A stretch of 40,089 nucleotides of DNA from Desulfovibrio piger (GTDB taxonomy: Bacteria; Desulfobacterota; Desulfovibrionia; Desulfovibrionales; Desulfovibrionaceae), in contig NZ_JABAFY010000023.1 of the NCBI RefSeq assembly GCF_012843875.1, forward strand, positions 1 through 40,089, given 5' to 3'. The translations under genes were made by a program, and so were the position numbers. Shown piece by piece: positions 24,136-32,741 of this stretch; position 1 is the stretch's first letter, and every line of letters starts with the position of its first letter. Under the pieces are notes generated by a model. The model had not been told where the DNA came from, searched no databases, and saw only the letters and a list, made by a program, of their open reading frames with translations.

Positions 24136-25095
24136 ATGGGGAACTTTTTAGAGAGCGTGCGCGCCTTCATCGCTGACAATCCGCTGCTGCAGACAGGGCT
24201 GGACATGGGGAGCATCATTGTGCCCTTTGCCCTGCTCTATGCCTATTTCGGCCTTACCTTCATCGCCATCTGCGGCGAGATCATAGCCCTGCGGCGCAAA
24301 CGTTCCGCTTACAACAAATGTGCGCGGCAGCTGGCCTGCCTGAGCATGCTGCTGGGCTGGCTCATGCTGCTGGGGGGGCGTTTGTGGCTCATCATGGCGC
24401 TGGACGGTTTCGACTCCTACAGCATCATCGTCCTGCTCAGCGAAGCCACCTGGATGATGTTCGGTTTTGCGGCCATCGTTTCCTGCTGCTACTTCATGCT
24501 CTGGAAATTCCTGGCCAATTATCCCGTACTGCACATCGTCCTGGGCGCCATCGCCTTCCTGCAGGGCCTGATGACCTGTGTGGGCGTCATGGCCGTCACC
24601 CGCCTGTACAATGCCCTTTCCCTGCCTGAGGCCAGCAGCATCACCATCCCGCAGCTGTTCACGCCCCAGTTCGGTCAGGCTTACCTGAGCGCCCTGTGCT
24701 ATACCCTGCCCCTGATCTTTGCCCTTGCCGGCGGCTTTGGCGCCGTGTGGCTGCTCCTGCGCCGCAAGGCCGATGACTTTGGCCGGGACTATTACAATAC
24801 CATGGTCCCCTGGTGCACGCGCTGGGCCCGCAATGCCTGGGCCCTGCTCTGGCTGCTGCTGGTGGCATCCAGCGGGCTGGAGATCTGGCAGACCTGGCAG
24901 ACCACCGGTGTGTTCATGCAGCAGGATGCTATCTTCCAGAGCCTCCGCGTGCTGCTCTGGCTTGTGCCCGCCCTGCTCTGGACCTTGGTCGCGCGCAGCG
25001 CCACTCCGCTGCGCCAGAAGCCTGCCCTTGTGATCGGCCTGCTGCTGTCCATGGGCTTCACCCTACCCTACTTTATGGAACTGATCCGGCTTTAG
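24136..25095 (+). CDS. unknown membrane protein with about eight spans
   Basis: This 319-residue protein is almost entirely hydrophobic, with segments near 26-48, 66-86, 101-124, 131-152, 190-211, 232-250, 272-291 and 299-315. Basic loops RRKRSAYNKCARQ and LRRKADDFGRDYY lie between. It starts at ATG 24136 behind GGAGGAACA. I do not recognise a family; the size and even spacing of spans recall quinol-oxidase or cytochrome-related membrane subunits, but no heme-ligand pattern is convincing. It lies 82 bp before the precorrin-2 dehydrogenase gene on the same strand and probably belongs to the haem cluster. Confidence 0.75.
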   Translation: MGNFLESVRAFIADNPLLQTGLDMGSIIVPFALLYAYFGLTFIAICGEIIALRRKRSAYNKCARQLACLSMLLGWLMLLGGRLWLIMALDGFDSYSIIVLLSEATWMMFGFAAIVSCCYFMLWKFLANYPVLHIVLGAIAFLQGLMTCVGVMAVTRLYNALSLPEASSITIPQLFTPQFGQAYLSALCYTLPLIFALAGGFGAVWLLLRRKADDFGRDYYNTMVPWCTRWARNAWALLWLLLVASSGLEIWQTWQTTGVFMQQDAIFQSLRVLLWLVPALLWTLVARSATPLRQKPALVIGLLLSMGFTLPYFMELIRL

Positions 25096-25177
25096 CCGAT
25101 ACGACAGCCAGTGTGCCGCCATTCCTGGGAGGCATGCTGGCTGTCGTGCGTCCGGGCCGCTATCAGGAACGTTGCCC

Positions 25178-25873
25178 ATGCCTCACGAATCGCCTGAAAA
25201 AAATTTCTATCCCCTTTTTCTGGACCTGAGCGGCCTGCACTGCCTTGTGGCCGGTCTGGGGGGCGTCGGCAGTCGCAAACTGCAGGGCCTGCTGCATTGC
25301 GCACCGGCCTCGATCCTGGCCCTGGACATGGAAGCCCCTGCCGCAGAGCTGCGTCCGCTGCTGGAGCAGCCCTGCGTCCGTTTCGAGCAGCGGCCCTTCC
25401 GTGACGAAGATCTGGACGGTCGTCAGCTTGTCTTCGCCGCCACAGGCAATGCCGAGGTCAACAGGCATATCGCCCTCCTCTGCCGGGAACGCCATATCCT
25501 GTGCAACTGTATCGATGCCCCGGCGGAAGGCTCGTTCATCGTGCCCGCCGTGGCCCGCTCCGGCTGCATGGCGCTGGCCCTTTCCACCGGCGGCGCCAGC
25601 CCGGCCCTTTCCCGGCGCTGGAAGGGCGAGCTGACGACCTGGCTGGAGGCCCGCCAGAAAATGGTCCGTCTGATGGGACGGTTGCGTCCCATGGTCCTTG
25701 CCTTGCACGACGAGACAGGGCACAATACGGCCCTGTTCCGCGCTCTGGCCCAGTCGCCCCTGCAGGATCATCTGCAACAGGGCGACCGGCAGGCGTGCCT
25801 GCGCTGTCTGCAGGCCCTGCTGCCGCCAAAGCTGCACGACCGCATCCCGGAGTTGCTTGATGTTATCGCCTGA
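25178..25873 (+). CDS. precorrin-2 dehydrogenase (siroheme branch)
   Basis: This 231-residue protein matches the N-terminal half of CysG and yeast Met8p. It oxidises precorrin-2 to sirohydrochlorin with NAD. It has the Rossmann GLGGVGSRK (26-34), FAATGNAEVN (86-95), the catalytic Asp113 in NCIDAPAEGSFIVPA, and LSTGGASPAL (136-145). No methyltransferase half is fused, so sirohydrochlorin must be made with a separate uroporphyrinogen methylase. Siroheme is essential for dissimilatory sulfite reductase; sulfate reducers also make haem through this branch. ATG 25178 was preferred over TTG 25172 because the spacing from AGGAAC is better. Its end overlaps the next gene by 14 bp. Iron insertion by this copy is not shown. 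Confidence 0.88.
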   Translation: MPHESPEKNFYPLFLDLSGLHCLVAGLGGVGSRKLQGLLHCAPASILALDMEAPAAELRPLLEQPCVRFEQRPFRDEDLDGRQLVFAATGNAEVNRHIALLCRERHILCNCIDAPAEGSFIVPAVARSGCMALALSTGGASPALSRRWKGELTTWLEARQKMVRLMGRLRPMVLALHDETGHNTALFRALAQSPLQDHLQQGDRQACLRCLQALLPPKLHDRIPELLDVIA

Positions 25874-26687
25874 GACCTCCACCCTACTGACCCTGTGTTG
25901 TTACGGCGCTGCCACTGTGGCCGGTCTGGCCGGCATGCTGCTGCGCAATGCCTTCTGGCGGCGGCTGGGCTGCTGGCTGGCGGGGCTGGGATTCGTCTGC
26001 CAGACGTTTTCCCTCCTGCTCGGCTTCCACAAGACCATGCCCACGGGCCTGAGCCTTGGCGGCTATCTGCAGATGCTGGCCTGGTTCGTCCTGCTGTGCG
26101 GCCTTGTCAGCCGTCTGCGCTACAAGCAGGAAGCCCTGCTCCTGCTGGCCACGCCGCTGGCCCTCATCCTGTTCGCCGTTTCCGCCCCGTACCTTTCCGC
26201 CGTGGTGCAGGTGCCTCCCCAGCTCAAGGGCTCTTTCAACGCCCTGCACGTGGGGGCGCTGTTCCTCAGCATGGGCCTCATGACCCTGGCCTTTGCCGCC
26301 AGCTCCCTGTTCCTGTTCCTGGAACGGCGCATCAAAAGCAAGCAGCGCATGGAAGGGTTCTGGCAGGACATGCCGGCCCTCTCCCTGCTGGACAAGATCA
26401 ACGCCTTCGGCGTGGCGGCCTCGTTCCCGCTGTACACGCTGGGTGTGGTCTCCGGCCTGTTCTGGGCCAAGCCCGTCTACGGCGCCACCTTTACCGGTGA
26501 CCCCAAGGAAGTGGTCAGCATCATCGTCTGGCTGCTCATGGCCTATGTGTTCCACGGCCGTCTGGCCACCGGCTGGCGCGGCCGCAAGCCTGCCCGCCTG
26601 ATGGTGCTGGTCTTCGGTCTGAGCCTTTTCTCCATCGTGGTCGTCAATACCCTGATGGAAACACATCATTCCTTCATCAAACCTTAA
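25860..26687 (+). CDS. HemX/CcsA-like membrane protein
   Basis: This 275-residue protein with eight membrane spans belongs to the cytochrome c assembly family (CcmC/CcsA/HemX). The family carries a haem-handling signature near a WDPKE motif; here it reads TGDPKEVVSIIVWLLMAY, so the tryptophan is replaced by glycine. This fits HemX-like members, which sit beside hemA and affect glutamyl-tRNA reductase levels, better than true haem lyases. It overlaps the precorrin-2 dehydrogenase gene by 14 bp and precedes hemA by 15 bp, so it is likely co-transcribed with both. The function is inferred from context. Confidence 0.8.
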   Translation: MLSPETSTLLTLCCYGAATVAGLAGMLLRNAFWRRLGCWLAGLGFVCQTFSLLLGFHKTMPTGLSLGGYLQMLAWFVLLCGLVSRLRYKQEALLLLATPLALILFAVSAPYLSAVVQVPPQLKGSFNALHVGALFLSMGLMTLAFAASSLFLFLERRIKSKQRMEGFWQDMPALSLLDKINAFGVAASFPLYTLGVVSGLFWAKPVYGATFTGDPKEVVSIIVWLLMAYVFHGRLATGWRGRKPARLMVLVFGLSLFSIVVVNTLMETHHSFIKP

Positions 26688-26702
26688 TCCACCGACGTTG
26701 AT

Positions 26703-28007
26703 ATGGATTGTGATATCGTACTTGTTGGCCTGAACCATCGCACCGCCGGTGTGGACGTGCGCGAACGTTTCGCCCTTGTGGATTTTTGCAGCCGGGAAAA
26801 CTGGGCCCTGCCGTGTGACGACGTCATCGGTGAAGCCATGATCCTTTCCACCTGCAACCGTGTGGAACTGCTTGCCACCGGTCATGGCGATGTGGCGGGC
26901 CGTATCCTGGAACGCTGGGCCACCGCACGCGGTACCGACCCCGAAGAGCTCCGGCCCTATGTCTACATCTACAAGAACATGGATGCCGTGCGGCACCTGT
27001 TCTCCGTGGCTTCCAGCCTGGATTCCATGATCCTGGGCGAGCCCCAGATCCTGGGGCAGCTCAAGAGCGCCTACCGCAAGGCGGCCGCCTGCCACGCCAC
27101 CGGCGTGATCCTCAACCGCCTGCTGCACAAGGCGTTCTCCGTGGCCAAACGCGTGCGCACCGAGACCGCCGTGGCCTCCAGCGCCGTGTCCATCAGCTAT
27201 GCCGCCGTGGAACTGGCCAAGCGCATCTTCGGCGAGATGCAGCACCACAAGGCCATGCTGGTGGGCGCCGGTGAGATGGCCGAACTGGCCGCCACCCACC
27301 TGCTCCAGGCCGGTGTGGACGAGATCCTGGTGGCCAACCGTACGTTCTCGCGCGGTGAGGAACTGGCACGTCAGTTCAATGGCCGGGCCCTGCCTTTTGA
27401 ATCCCTGGCCTCCCATCTGACGGAGGTGGACATCATCATCACGTCCACCGGTTCGCCGGATCCCGTCATCCGTGCCCGTGACATCCGCGGCGTGCTCAAG
27501 GCGCGCAAGAACCGGCCCATGTTCTTCATCGACATCGCCGTCCCCCGCGACATCGACCCCGACGTCAACGGCCTGGACAACGTCTACCTTTACGATATCG
27601 ACGACCTCAAGGAAGTGGTGGAAGAAAACCTGGCCACCCGTCGCGACGAGGCCCAGAAAGCCGCCGAGATCGTGGACGAGGAAGTGGACATCTTCCGGCA
27701 GTGGCTGTGCAGTCTGGACGTGCAGCCCACCATCGTGGACCTCATCCAGCACGGCGAGAACGCCGCCCATGAAGAAGTGGCCCGTACCCTGAAGCGTCTG
27801 GGCCATGTGGACGACGCCACGCGCGAGGCCATCGAGGTCATGGCGCTGGCTCTGGTCCGCAAACTGAACCACGATCCCATCATGTTCCTCAAGCGCGGCA
27901 CCATGTCGCAGGAAGGCAGTGCGCCGCGCATCAGCCTCATGCGCCGCATCTTCAACCTTGACCAGGGCTGTACCTGTAGTGCCCGGAACAACGGAGAGCA
28001 CGAATAA
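26703..28007 (+). CDS. hemA: glutamyl-tRNA reductase
   Basis: HemA reduces glutamyl-tRNA to glutamate-1-semialdehyde with NADPH, the first committed step of tetrapyrrole synthesis. The 434-residue protein has GLNHRTAGVDVRERF, catalytic Cys51 in STCNRVE, EPQILGQLKSAY, a NADPH-binding VGAGEMAELAATHL and STGSPDPVI, and a C-terminal dimerisation domain. The tail NLDQGCTCSARNNGEHE with two cysteines extends beyond most homologues. Placed after precorrin-2 dehydrogenase and the HemX-like gene, it feeds both siroheme and haem. Its stop TAA shares one base with the next ATG, so the small gene behind it is coupled. Confidence 0.97.
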   Translation: MDCDIVLVGLNHRTAGVDVRERFALVDFCSRENWALPCDDVIGEAMILSTCNRVELLATGHGDVAGRILERWATARGTDPEELRPYVYIYKNMDAVRHLFSVASSLDSMILGEPQILGQLKSAYRKAAACHATGVILNRLLHKAFSVAKRVRTETAVASSAVSISYAAVELAKRIFGEMQHHKAMLVGAGEMAELAATHLLQAGVDEILVANRTFSRGEELARQFNGRALPFESLASHLTEVDIIITSTGSPDPVIRARDIRGVLKARKNRPMFFIDIAVPRDIDPDVNGLDNVYLYDIDDLKEVVEENLATRRDEAQKAAEIVDEEVDIFRQWLCSLDVQPTIVDLIQHGENAAHEEVARTLKRLGHVDDATREAIEVMALALVRKLNHDPIMFLKRGTMSQEGSAPRISLMRRIFNLDQGCTCSARNNGEHE

Positions 28008-28342
28008 TGCGCTATTTCCTCATCGATGACCTGCGTGCCGAAGAGACCAAGCGTCTGTGCGAACATCTGGATGCCATGGATCTGGGCGCCGGTCTGGACG
28101 GCATCTACTGGCTGCCCATCCCTGCTCATATGCTCAGCGCCGTGCAGAAGGAACACGAAAGCCAGTGCGGCCCCTATGTCATGGCGCTGGAATGCGAAGA
28201 GACCAGCCTGCGTCTGGAGCTGCTGGTGCGCGCCCGGGGCCGCATCCGCTGCGAATGTGTGGCCTATGCGTCGCCCGAACTGCAGCGGCACATGATGGAC
28301 TACATCACGGATACCCTGAAAGAACTCAAGATCCCCAACTAA
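28007..28342 (+). CDS. small conserved-looking protein of unknown function
   Basis: This 111-residue soluble protein starts MRYFLIDDLRAEETKRL and contains GIYWLPIPAHMLSAVQKEH, MALECEETSLRLELLVRARG and MDYITDTLKELKI. The mix of alternating strands and helices suggests a folded alpha-beta protein with no signal or membrane segment. Its ATG overlaps the hemA stop in TAATG, so it is probably translated with hemA. I do not recognise it. A role near haem synthesis or the tRNA-linked genes around it is possible from position only. Confidence 0.8.
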   Translation: MRYFLIDDLRAEETKRLCEHLDAMDLGAGLDGIYWLPIPAHMLSAVQKEHESQCGPYVMALECEETSLRLELLVRARGRIRCECVAYASPELQRHMMDYITDTLKELKIPN

Positions 28343-28347
28343 ACGGA

Positions 28348-29415
28348 ATGCCCTGCGGCATGATCCCCGTCCCCGAACTGCAAGCGCTCCCTTCCCGGCT
28401 GGCCCGCCTGTGCCTAGATGTGGAGCGCTTTTGTCGTCACAGCCTGAAGATGGCTGATGGCGATACTTGGTTGCTGGCCGTTTCCGGCGGCGCGGATTCG
28501 ACAGCCCTTTTATGCATCATGGCTCTGCTGGCCCCCCAGCATGACTGGCAGCTGCATGTGGCGACAGTGGACCATCAGCTGCGGCCGGAATCCGCCGAAG
28601 ATGCCGCCTTCGTGGCCGGGCTCTGCCGGGGCTGGCGCATCCCCTGCCGCATCCTGACGGCGGATGTGCCCCGGCTGGCACGACAGGTGGGGCTGGGTAC
28701 GGAAGAAGCGGCCCGGCGGGCGCGCTATGCCCTGCTGGAGCAAGCCCGTCAGGCTTGCGGCGCTTCAGCCATCCTGCTGGGACATCACCGGAGCGATGTG
28801 ACCGAAGACCAGATGCTCCGCTTTCTGCGCGGTACCGGCTGGCCGGCACTGGGCGGCATGCGGGCCGAGGACGCGGAACGGCATCTGCTGCGTCCCCTGC
28901 TCCGCACGGACAAGCATGCCCTGAGAGAGCTGCTGCACTGCTGCGGCATCCTCTGGCGGGAAGACGCCAGCAATGCGGACACCCGCTATACCCGTAACCG
29001 TCTGCGGCATACCCTCCTCCCTCTCCTGCGGCAGGAGAATCCCCGCCTTGAGGACAGCTGCCTCAATCTCTGGGAGCTGGCAGGTATCGACGGGGAGTAC
29101 TGGCAGCAGGAGCTGGAACACCATCTTGCCCGCACGCCCTGGCAGGAGGCGCCCGGCAGCATCACCCTGCCCCGCGCACTGTTGCGGGAGACGCATGCGG
29201 CTCTGCGGCTGCGTCTTTACCACCGGGCCGTGGCCCGGCTGGCCCGGCTCTCCGGCGGCCAGGCCCGTTCCGCCACGTTGCTGGCCCTGGATCAGGCCTG
29301 GCAGGAAGGCCGGGGCGGTACCACCTTTCAGCTGCCCGGCAGTATCATGGCCCATCTCAAGGGGGGCAGCATCCGCTTTTACGTCGAAAAACGGCAGGCT
29401 GTTCGGAAAAGCTGA
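28348..29415 (+). CDS. tilS: tRNA(Ile)-lysidine synthase
   Basis: TilS converts the wobble C of tRNA-Ile(CAU) to lysidine so that it reads AUA. This 355-residue copy has the N-type PP-loop SGGADS (46-51), VDHQLRPES, GLGTEEAARRARYALL, LGHHRSDVTEDQMLRFLRG and NADTRYTRNRLRH, all characteristic. After that come an alpha-helical region and a short C-terminal part; the long accessory C-terminal domain of E. coli TilS is missing or reduced. Start ATG 28348 is the first after the preceding stop; ATG 28360 is an alternative, and neither has a strong ribosome site. It is the last gene of the plus-strand cluster. Confidence 0.92.
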   Translation: MPCGMIPVPELQALPSRLARLCLDVERFCRHSLKMADGDTWLLAVSGGADSTALLCIMALLAPQHDWQLHVATVDHQLRPESAEDAAFVAGLCRGWRIPCRILTADVPRLARQVGLGTEEAARRARYALLEQARQACGASAILLGHHRSDVTEDQMLRFLRGTGWPALGGMRAEDAERHLLRPLLRTDKHALRELLHCCGILWREDASNADTRYTRNRLRHTLLPLLRQENPRLEDSCLNLWELAGIDGEYWQQELEHHLARTPWQEAPGSITLPRALLRETHAALRLRLYHRAVARLARLSGGQARSATLLALDQAWQEGRGGTTFQLPGSIMAHLKGGSIRFYVEKRQAVRKS

Positions 29416-29605
29416 GGAATTGCGCCACGCGCTGATGGCAACAGCGTGGCCTGCTTGTCTCCTGCACAGGAACCCGTCTTCCGCCCGGCACATCTTCCCT
29501 CAACGGCAGTGCGTATACAGTTCCTTCCTTCTGCCGAAACGGCATATGTCCGGGGCTTCCCCATCCCCAAGCCTCACGCCCGACCTTCTTTTCCAGCGCA
29601 GGCAT

Positions 29606-29645
29606 AAAAAAAGAGCGTACCGGCAAGGTACGCTCCTCTTTTTTT
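29606..29645. terminator. bidirectional terminator between tilS and dxs
   Basis: GAGCGTACC (29613-29621) and GGTACGCTC (29627-29635) form a perfect stem with a GGCAA loop. An A7 run precedes it and a CTCTTTTTTT run follows, so it can end both the plus-strand tilS transcript and the minus-strand dxs transcript. Confidence 0.93.
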
Positions 29646-29664
29646 CGTTGATGCAATAAAAGGC

Positions 29665-31569
29665 TCAGTCCTTCAGGATCAGTTCCCGCACAGCCCGGAT
29701 GATATCCGGTGCCCGCAGGCCCACCAGCTCGCGCAACTGGGCCTGGGAACCGTGTTCCACGAAGGCATCGCCGATACCCAGACGGCGGATGCGCTGGCCG
29801 CGCAGCAGGCCGTCATCGGCCCAGCGCTCCAGCACGGCCGAGGCAAAACCGCCTGCCAGGCAGCCTTCTTCCACAAAAACGATACGGTCGAACGTGCGGG
29901 CGATCTCGGCCAGCTGCGCCGCAGGCAGCGGCTTGAGCCAGATGGGATCGAAGACCAGCGGCCGGAAGCCGAACTCTTTTTCGATGGCTGCCGCGGCTTC
30001 CAGAGCCGGGCGCACACGGTTGCCCACGGCCACGATGGCCACCCGTTCCCCTTCCTGCATGATCTCGCCCTGAGCAGAAGGCAGCAGACGCAGTTCGGCA
30101 TCCAGCGAGACCCCCATACCGGCACCGCGCGGATAGCGTACGGCGCAGGGCCCACCGGCCGTGGTGGCCGTCAGCAGACAATGACGCAACATGTTCTCGT
30201 CACGGGGCGCCAGCAGCGTCATCTCGGGGATATGGCGCAAGTAGGCGATATCGAAGACACCATGATGCGTGGCCCCGTCCTCGCCCACCAGACCGGCCCT
30301 GTCCACACAGAAGGTCACGGGCAGTTTCTGCAGACAGACGTCATGGACGATCTGGTCATAGGCCCGCTGCAAAAAGGTGGAATAGATGGCCACCACGGGA
30401 TGGAAGCCGCTGGCCGCCAGACCGGCGGCAAAGGTGACGGCGTGCTGTTCGCAGATGCCCACATCCACGAAGCGTTCCGGGAAGCGCTCTTCAAAAAGGT
30501 TCGTCCCGGTGCCTTCAGGCATGGCTGCCGTGATGGCCAGCAGACGGTCGTCTTTTTCCGCCAGCTCGACCAGGGTCTTGCCGAAGATGCCGGTAAAGGA
30601 AGGCGTCTTGTTGCTGCTGGGGATGAGCAGGCCCGTTTCCGGCTCGAAGTGGCCCACACCATGGAAATGTGTGGGGTCTTTCTCCGCCGGGGCATAGCCC
30701 TTGCCCTTGCAGGTGCGTACATGCAGCAGCACCGGTCCGTCTTCCACGGCTGCAGCCATCTGCAAATGACGGCACAGGGCGGGCAGGTCGTGCCCGTCCA
30801 CAGGCCCGATATAGGTGAAGCGGAAGGCCTCGAACAGCATGCCGGGCGTGAAAAAGGACTTGAAGCTCCATTCGCCGCGCATGGCATACAGGGCCAGCTT
30901 CTGGCCGATGCGGGGGATGGAGCGCAAAAGCTGGAGCACATCCTTACGCGTCTGCCGCACCCAGCGCCGGGACAGCGTACGGCTCAGGAACAGGGACAGG
31001 GCCCCCACATTGGGCGAGATGGAGATCTCGTTGTCGTTGAGCACCACGATGAGCCGCCGTCCCATATGCCCGGCCAGGTTCAGGCCTTCAAAGGCCTCGC
31101 CTGCCGTCAGGGAACCGTCACCGATGACGGCCAGCACATGTTCCTTGCCGCCGGCCAGATCGCGGGCCATGGCCATGCCAAGGGCCGCCGAGATGGACGT
31201 GGAGGAATGCCCCACCCCAAAGCGGTCATAGGGGCTCTCGCTGCGGCGCGGGAAGCCCGCGAGGCCCCCCAGGGTGCGCAGGGTGTGGAACTGGGAAGCG
31301 CGTCCGGTCAGCAGCTTGTAGGCGTAGGCCTGATGCCCCACGTCCCAGACGATCTTGTCCTGCTCCATGTTGAAGGTATGCAGCAGGGCCAGGGTCAGTT
31401 CCACGACCCCCAGCGAAGGAGCCAGATGCCCGCCGTTCTTGGACACCACATCGATGATGCGCTTGCGCAGCTCCGCAGCCAGCAGCGGGAGCTGTTCGTC
31501 AGAAAGATCCATCACCTGTTTCGGTGAGGTCAGGCTGTCCAGCAGGGACTGTGCAGTGTTTTCCGTCAT
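29665..31569 (-). CDS. dxs: 1-deoxy-D-xylulose-5-phosphate synthase
   Basis: Dxs condenses pyruvate and glyceraldehyde-3-phosphate using thiamine diphosphate, the entry step of the MEP isoprenoid route. The 634-residue protein has the active-site His48 in NGGHLAPSLG, DVGHQAYAYK with His79, GVGHSSTSISAALG with His121, the ThDP/Mg site GDGSLTAGE (150-158) and VVLNDNEISIS, and the catalytic ICEQHAV. It is the last gene of the seven-gene minus-strand operon, 3 bp after ispA, and the bidirectional terminator follows. All domains are full length. Confidence 0.98.
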   Translation of the reverse strand: MTENTAQSLLDSLTSPKQVMDLSDEQLPLLAAELRKRIIDVVSKNGGHLAPSLGVVELTLALLHTFNMEQDKIVWDVGHQAYAYKLLTGRASQFHTLRTLGGLAGFPRRSESPYDRFGVGHSSTSISAALGMAMARDLAGGKEHVLAVIGDGSLTAGEAFEGLNLAGHMGRRLIVVLNDNEISISPNVGALSLFLSRTLSRRWVRQTRKDVLQLLRSIPRIGQKLALYAMRGEWSFKSFFTPGMLFEAFRFTYIGPVDGHDLPALCRHLQMAAAVEDGPVLLHVRTCKGKGYAPAEKDPTHFHGVGHFEPETGLLIPSSNKTPSFTGIFGKTLVELAEKDDRLLAITAAMPEGTGTNLFEERFPERFVDVGICEQHAVTFAAGLAASGFHPVVAIYSTFLQRAYDQIVHDVCLQKLPVTFCVDRAGLVGEDGATHHGVFDIAYLRHIPEMTLLAPRDENMLRHCLLTATTAGGPCAVRYPRGAGMGVSLDAELRLLPSAQGEIMQEGERVAIVAVGNRVRPALEAAAAIEKEFGFRPLVFDPIWLKPLPAAQLAEIARTFDRIVFVEEGCLAGGFASAVLERWADDGLLRGQRIRRLGIGDAFVEHGSQAQLRELVGLRAPDIIRAVRELILKD

Positions 31570-31572
31570 TTC

Positions 31573-32469
31573 TCAGGCCGCTCTCGTGATGGTGTACTCG
31601 GCAAGGGCGCGCAGGAATTCGGCCTCGGGACCGCTGAACCCGGCCAGCGCGGCGCAGGCGGCATCCGCCTGTTCGCGGGCCAGGCGGCGGCTCTCGTCAA
31701 GCCCCACCAGCGCAGGATAGGTGTTCTTGCCCTGTTCGGCATCGCTGCCGGCGGGCTTGCCCAAGGTGGCCGTGTCGGAAACGACGTCCAGGATGTCGTC
31801 CGCGATCTGGAAAGCCACCCCCAGCGCAGCACCGTAACGGCCGATGCGCTCGCACACATCGTCGGCAGCTCCGGCCAGCAGCGCACCGCACACGCAGGAG
31901 GCCCGCAGCAGGGCCCCGGTCTTCATGGCATGCATGCGGCGCAGCTCCGCCATGCTCACGGGCGGCAGGCCGGTGTAGAGCATGTCCCATTCCTGTCCGC
32001 CCACCATGCCGGACGAACCGGCGGCACGGGCAAATTCCGCCACGGCCCGCAGCACCTGACCGGCGGGCAGCTCCATCCGGCACATATGGGCAAAGGCATC
32101 CGTCAGCAGGGCATCCCCGGCCAGGATGGCCGTGGCCTCGTCGAATGCCTTGTGGTTGGAGGGCTTGCCGCGGCGCAAATCGTCGTCATCCATGGCGGGC
32201 AGATCGTCGTGGATCAGGGAATAGGTATGGACCATCTCGATGGCGGAGGCGAAGGGCAGCACGTCCTCCGGCTTCAGGCCGCACAGGGCGGCACAGCTCA
32301 GGCACAGGACAGGGCGCAAACGCTTGCCGCCCGCCTGCAGGCTGTACAGCATGGATTCCCGCAACCGGGGCGGCATCTCCTGCCCGTCAAGACAGGTCGC
32401 CAGATAGCTTTCCACCAGCTTCCCGCGTTCTTTCAGCAGGGATTTCATGGCTTCTGTAGACATCATCAT
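31573..32469 (-). CDS. ispA: farnesyl diphosphate synthase-type polyprenyl synthetase
   Basis: IspA joins IPP with DMAPP/GPP to make farnesyl diphosphate for quinones and undecaprenyl carrier. The 298-residue protein has GGKRLRPVL, the first Asp-rich motif DDLPAMDDDD (88-97) and the second QIADDILD (221-228), with the MKTGALL helix between. Three consecutive ATGs (32461-32469) lie behind GGAG; the first was taken, and its ATGA overlaps the xseB stop. This is coupled gene order xseB-ispA-dxs, familiar from many proteobacteria. Product chain length (C15 versus C20) is not certain from sequence. Confidence 0.95.
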   Translation of the reverse strand: MMMSTEAMKSLLKERGKLVESYLATCLDGQEMPPRLRESMLYSLQAGGKRLRPVLCLSCAALCGLKPEDVLPFASAIEMVHTYSLIHDDLPAMDDDDLRRGKPSNHKAFDEATAILAGDALLTDAFAHMCRMELPAGQVLRAVAEFARAAGSSGMVGGQEWDMLYTGLPPVSMAELRRMHAMKTGALLRASCVCGALLAGAADDVCERIGRYGAALGVAFQIADDILDVVSDTATLGKPAGSDAEQGKNTYPALVGLDESRRLAREQADAACAALAGFSGPEAEFLRALAEYTITRAA

Positions 32470-32735
32470 CGTTGCTCCACACTCTGTTGCAGGGAATCTT
32501 CCATATTTTCTTCCGGCCGGAACGCCCGGACCTGTCCTTCCTGCCAGACCGTCAGCTGCTGCCGGGCCTGCTCCAACTGGCGCCGGCATTGCAGGGAACA
32601 TTCCATGCCTTCCTGATACAGGGCCATCCCCTCTTCCAGCGACGGCTGCCCGTTCTCCAGGGCTTCCACGATCTCCTGCAGGCGCGCCATGCGCTCTTCA
32701 AAGGTCAGGTTCTTCTTGCTCGTTCTGGCTTTCAT
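32466..32735 (-). CDS. xseB: exodeoxyribonuclease VII small subunit
   Basis: This 89-residue protein is the small subunit that wraps the helical stalk of XseA in the exonuclease VII complex. It shows the family core LTFEERMARLQEIVEALENG, then QPSLEEGMALYQEGM and a coiled helix with CRRQLEQARQQL. The size is usual. It begins 6 bp after the peptidase gene and overlaps ispA by 4 bp. Confidence 0.96.
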   Translation of the reverse strand: MKARTSKKNLTFEERMARLQEIVEALENGQPSLEEGMALYQEGMECSLQCRRQLEQARQQLTVWQEGQVRAFRPEENMEDSLQQSVEQR

Positions 32736-32741
32736 GCTTCA

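Noticed and set aside
25884-28001. Minus-strand open frame of 705 codons opposite the HemX-like gene and hemA
   Set aside because: It is an antisense shadow of two certain genes with no motifs of its own.
29752-31527. Plus-strand open frame of 591 codons opposite dxs
   Set aside because: It is an antisense shadow of an unambiguous dxs gene.
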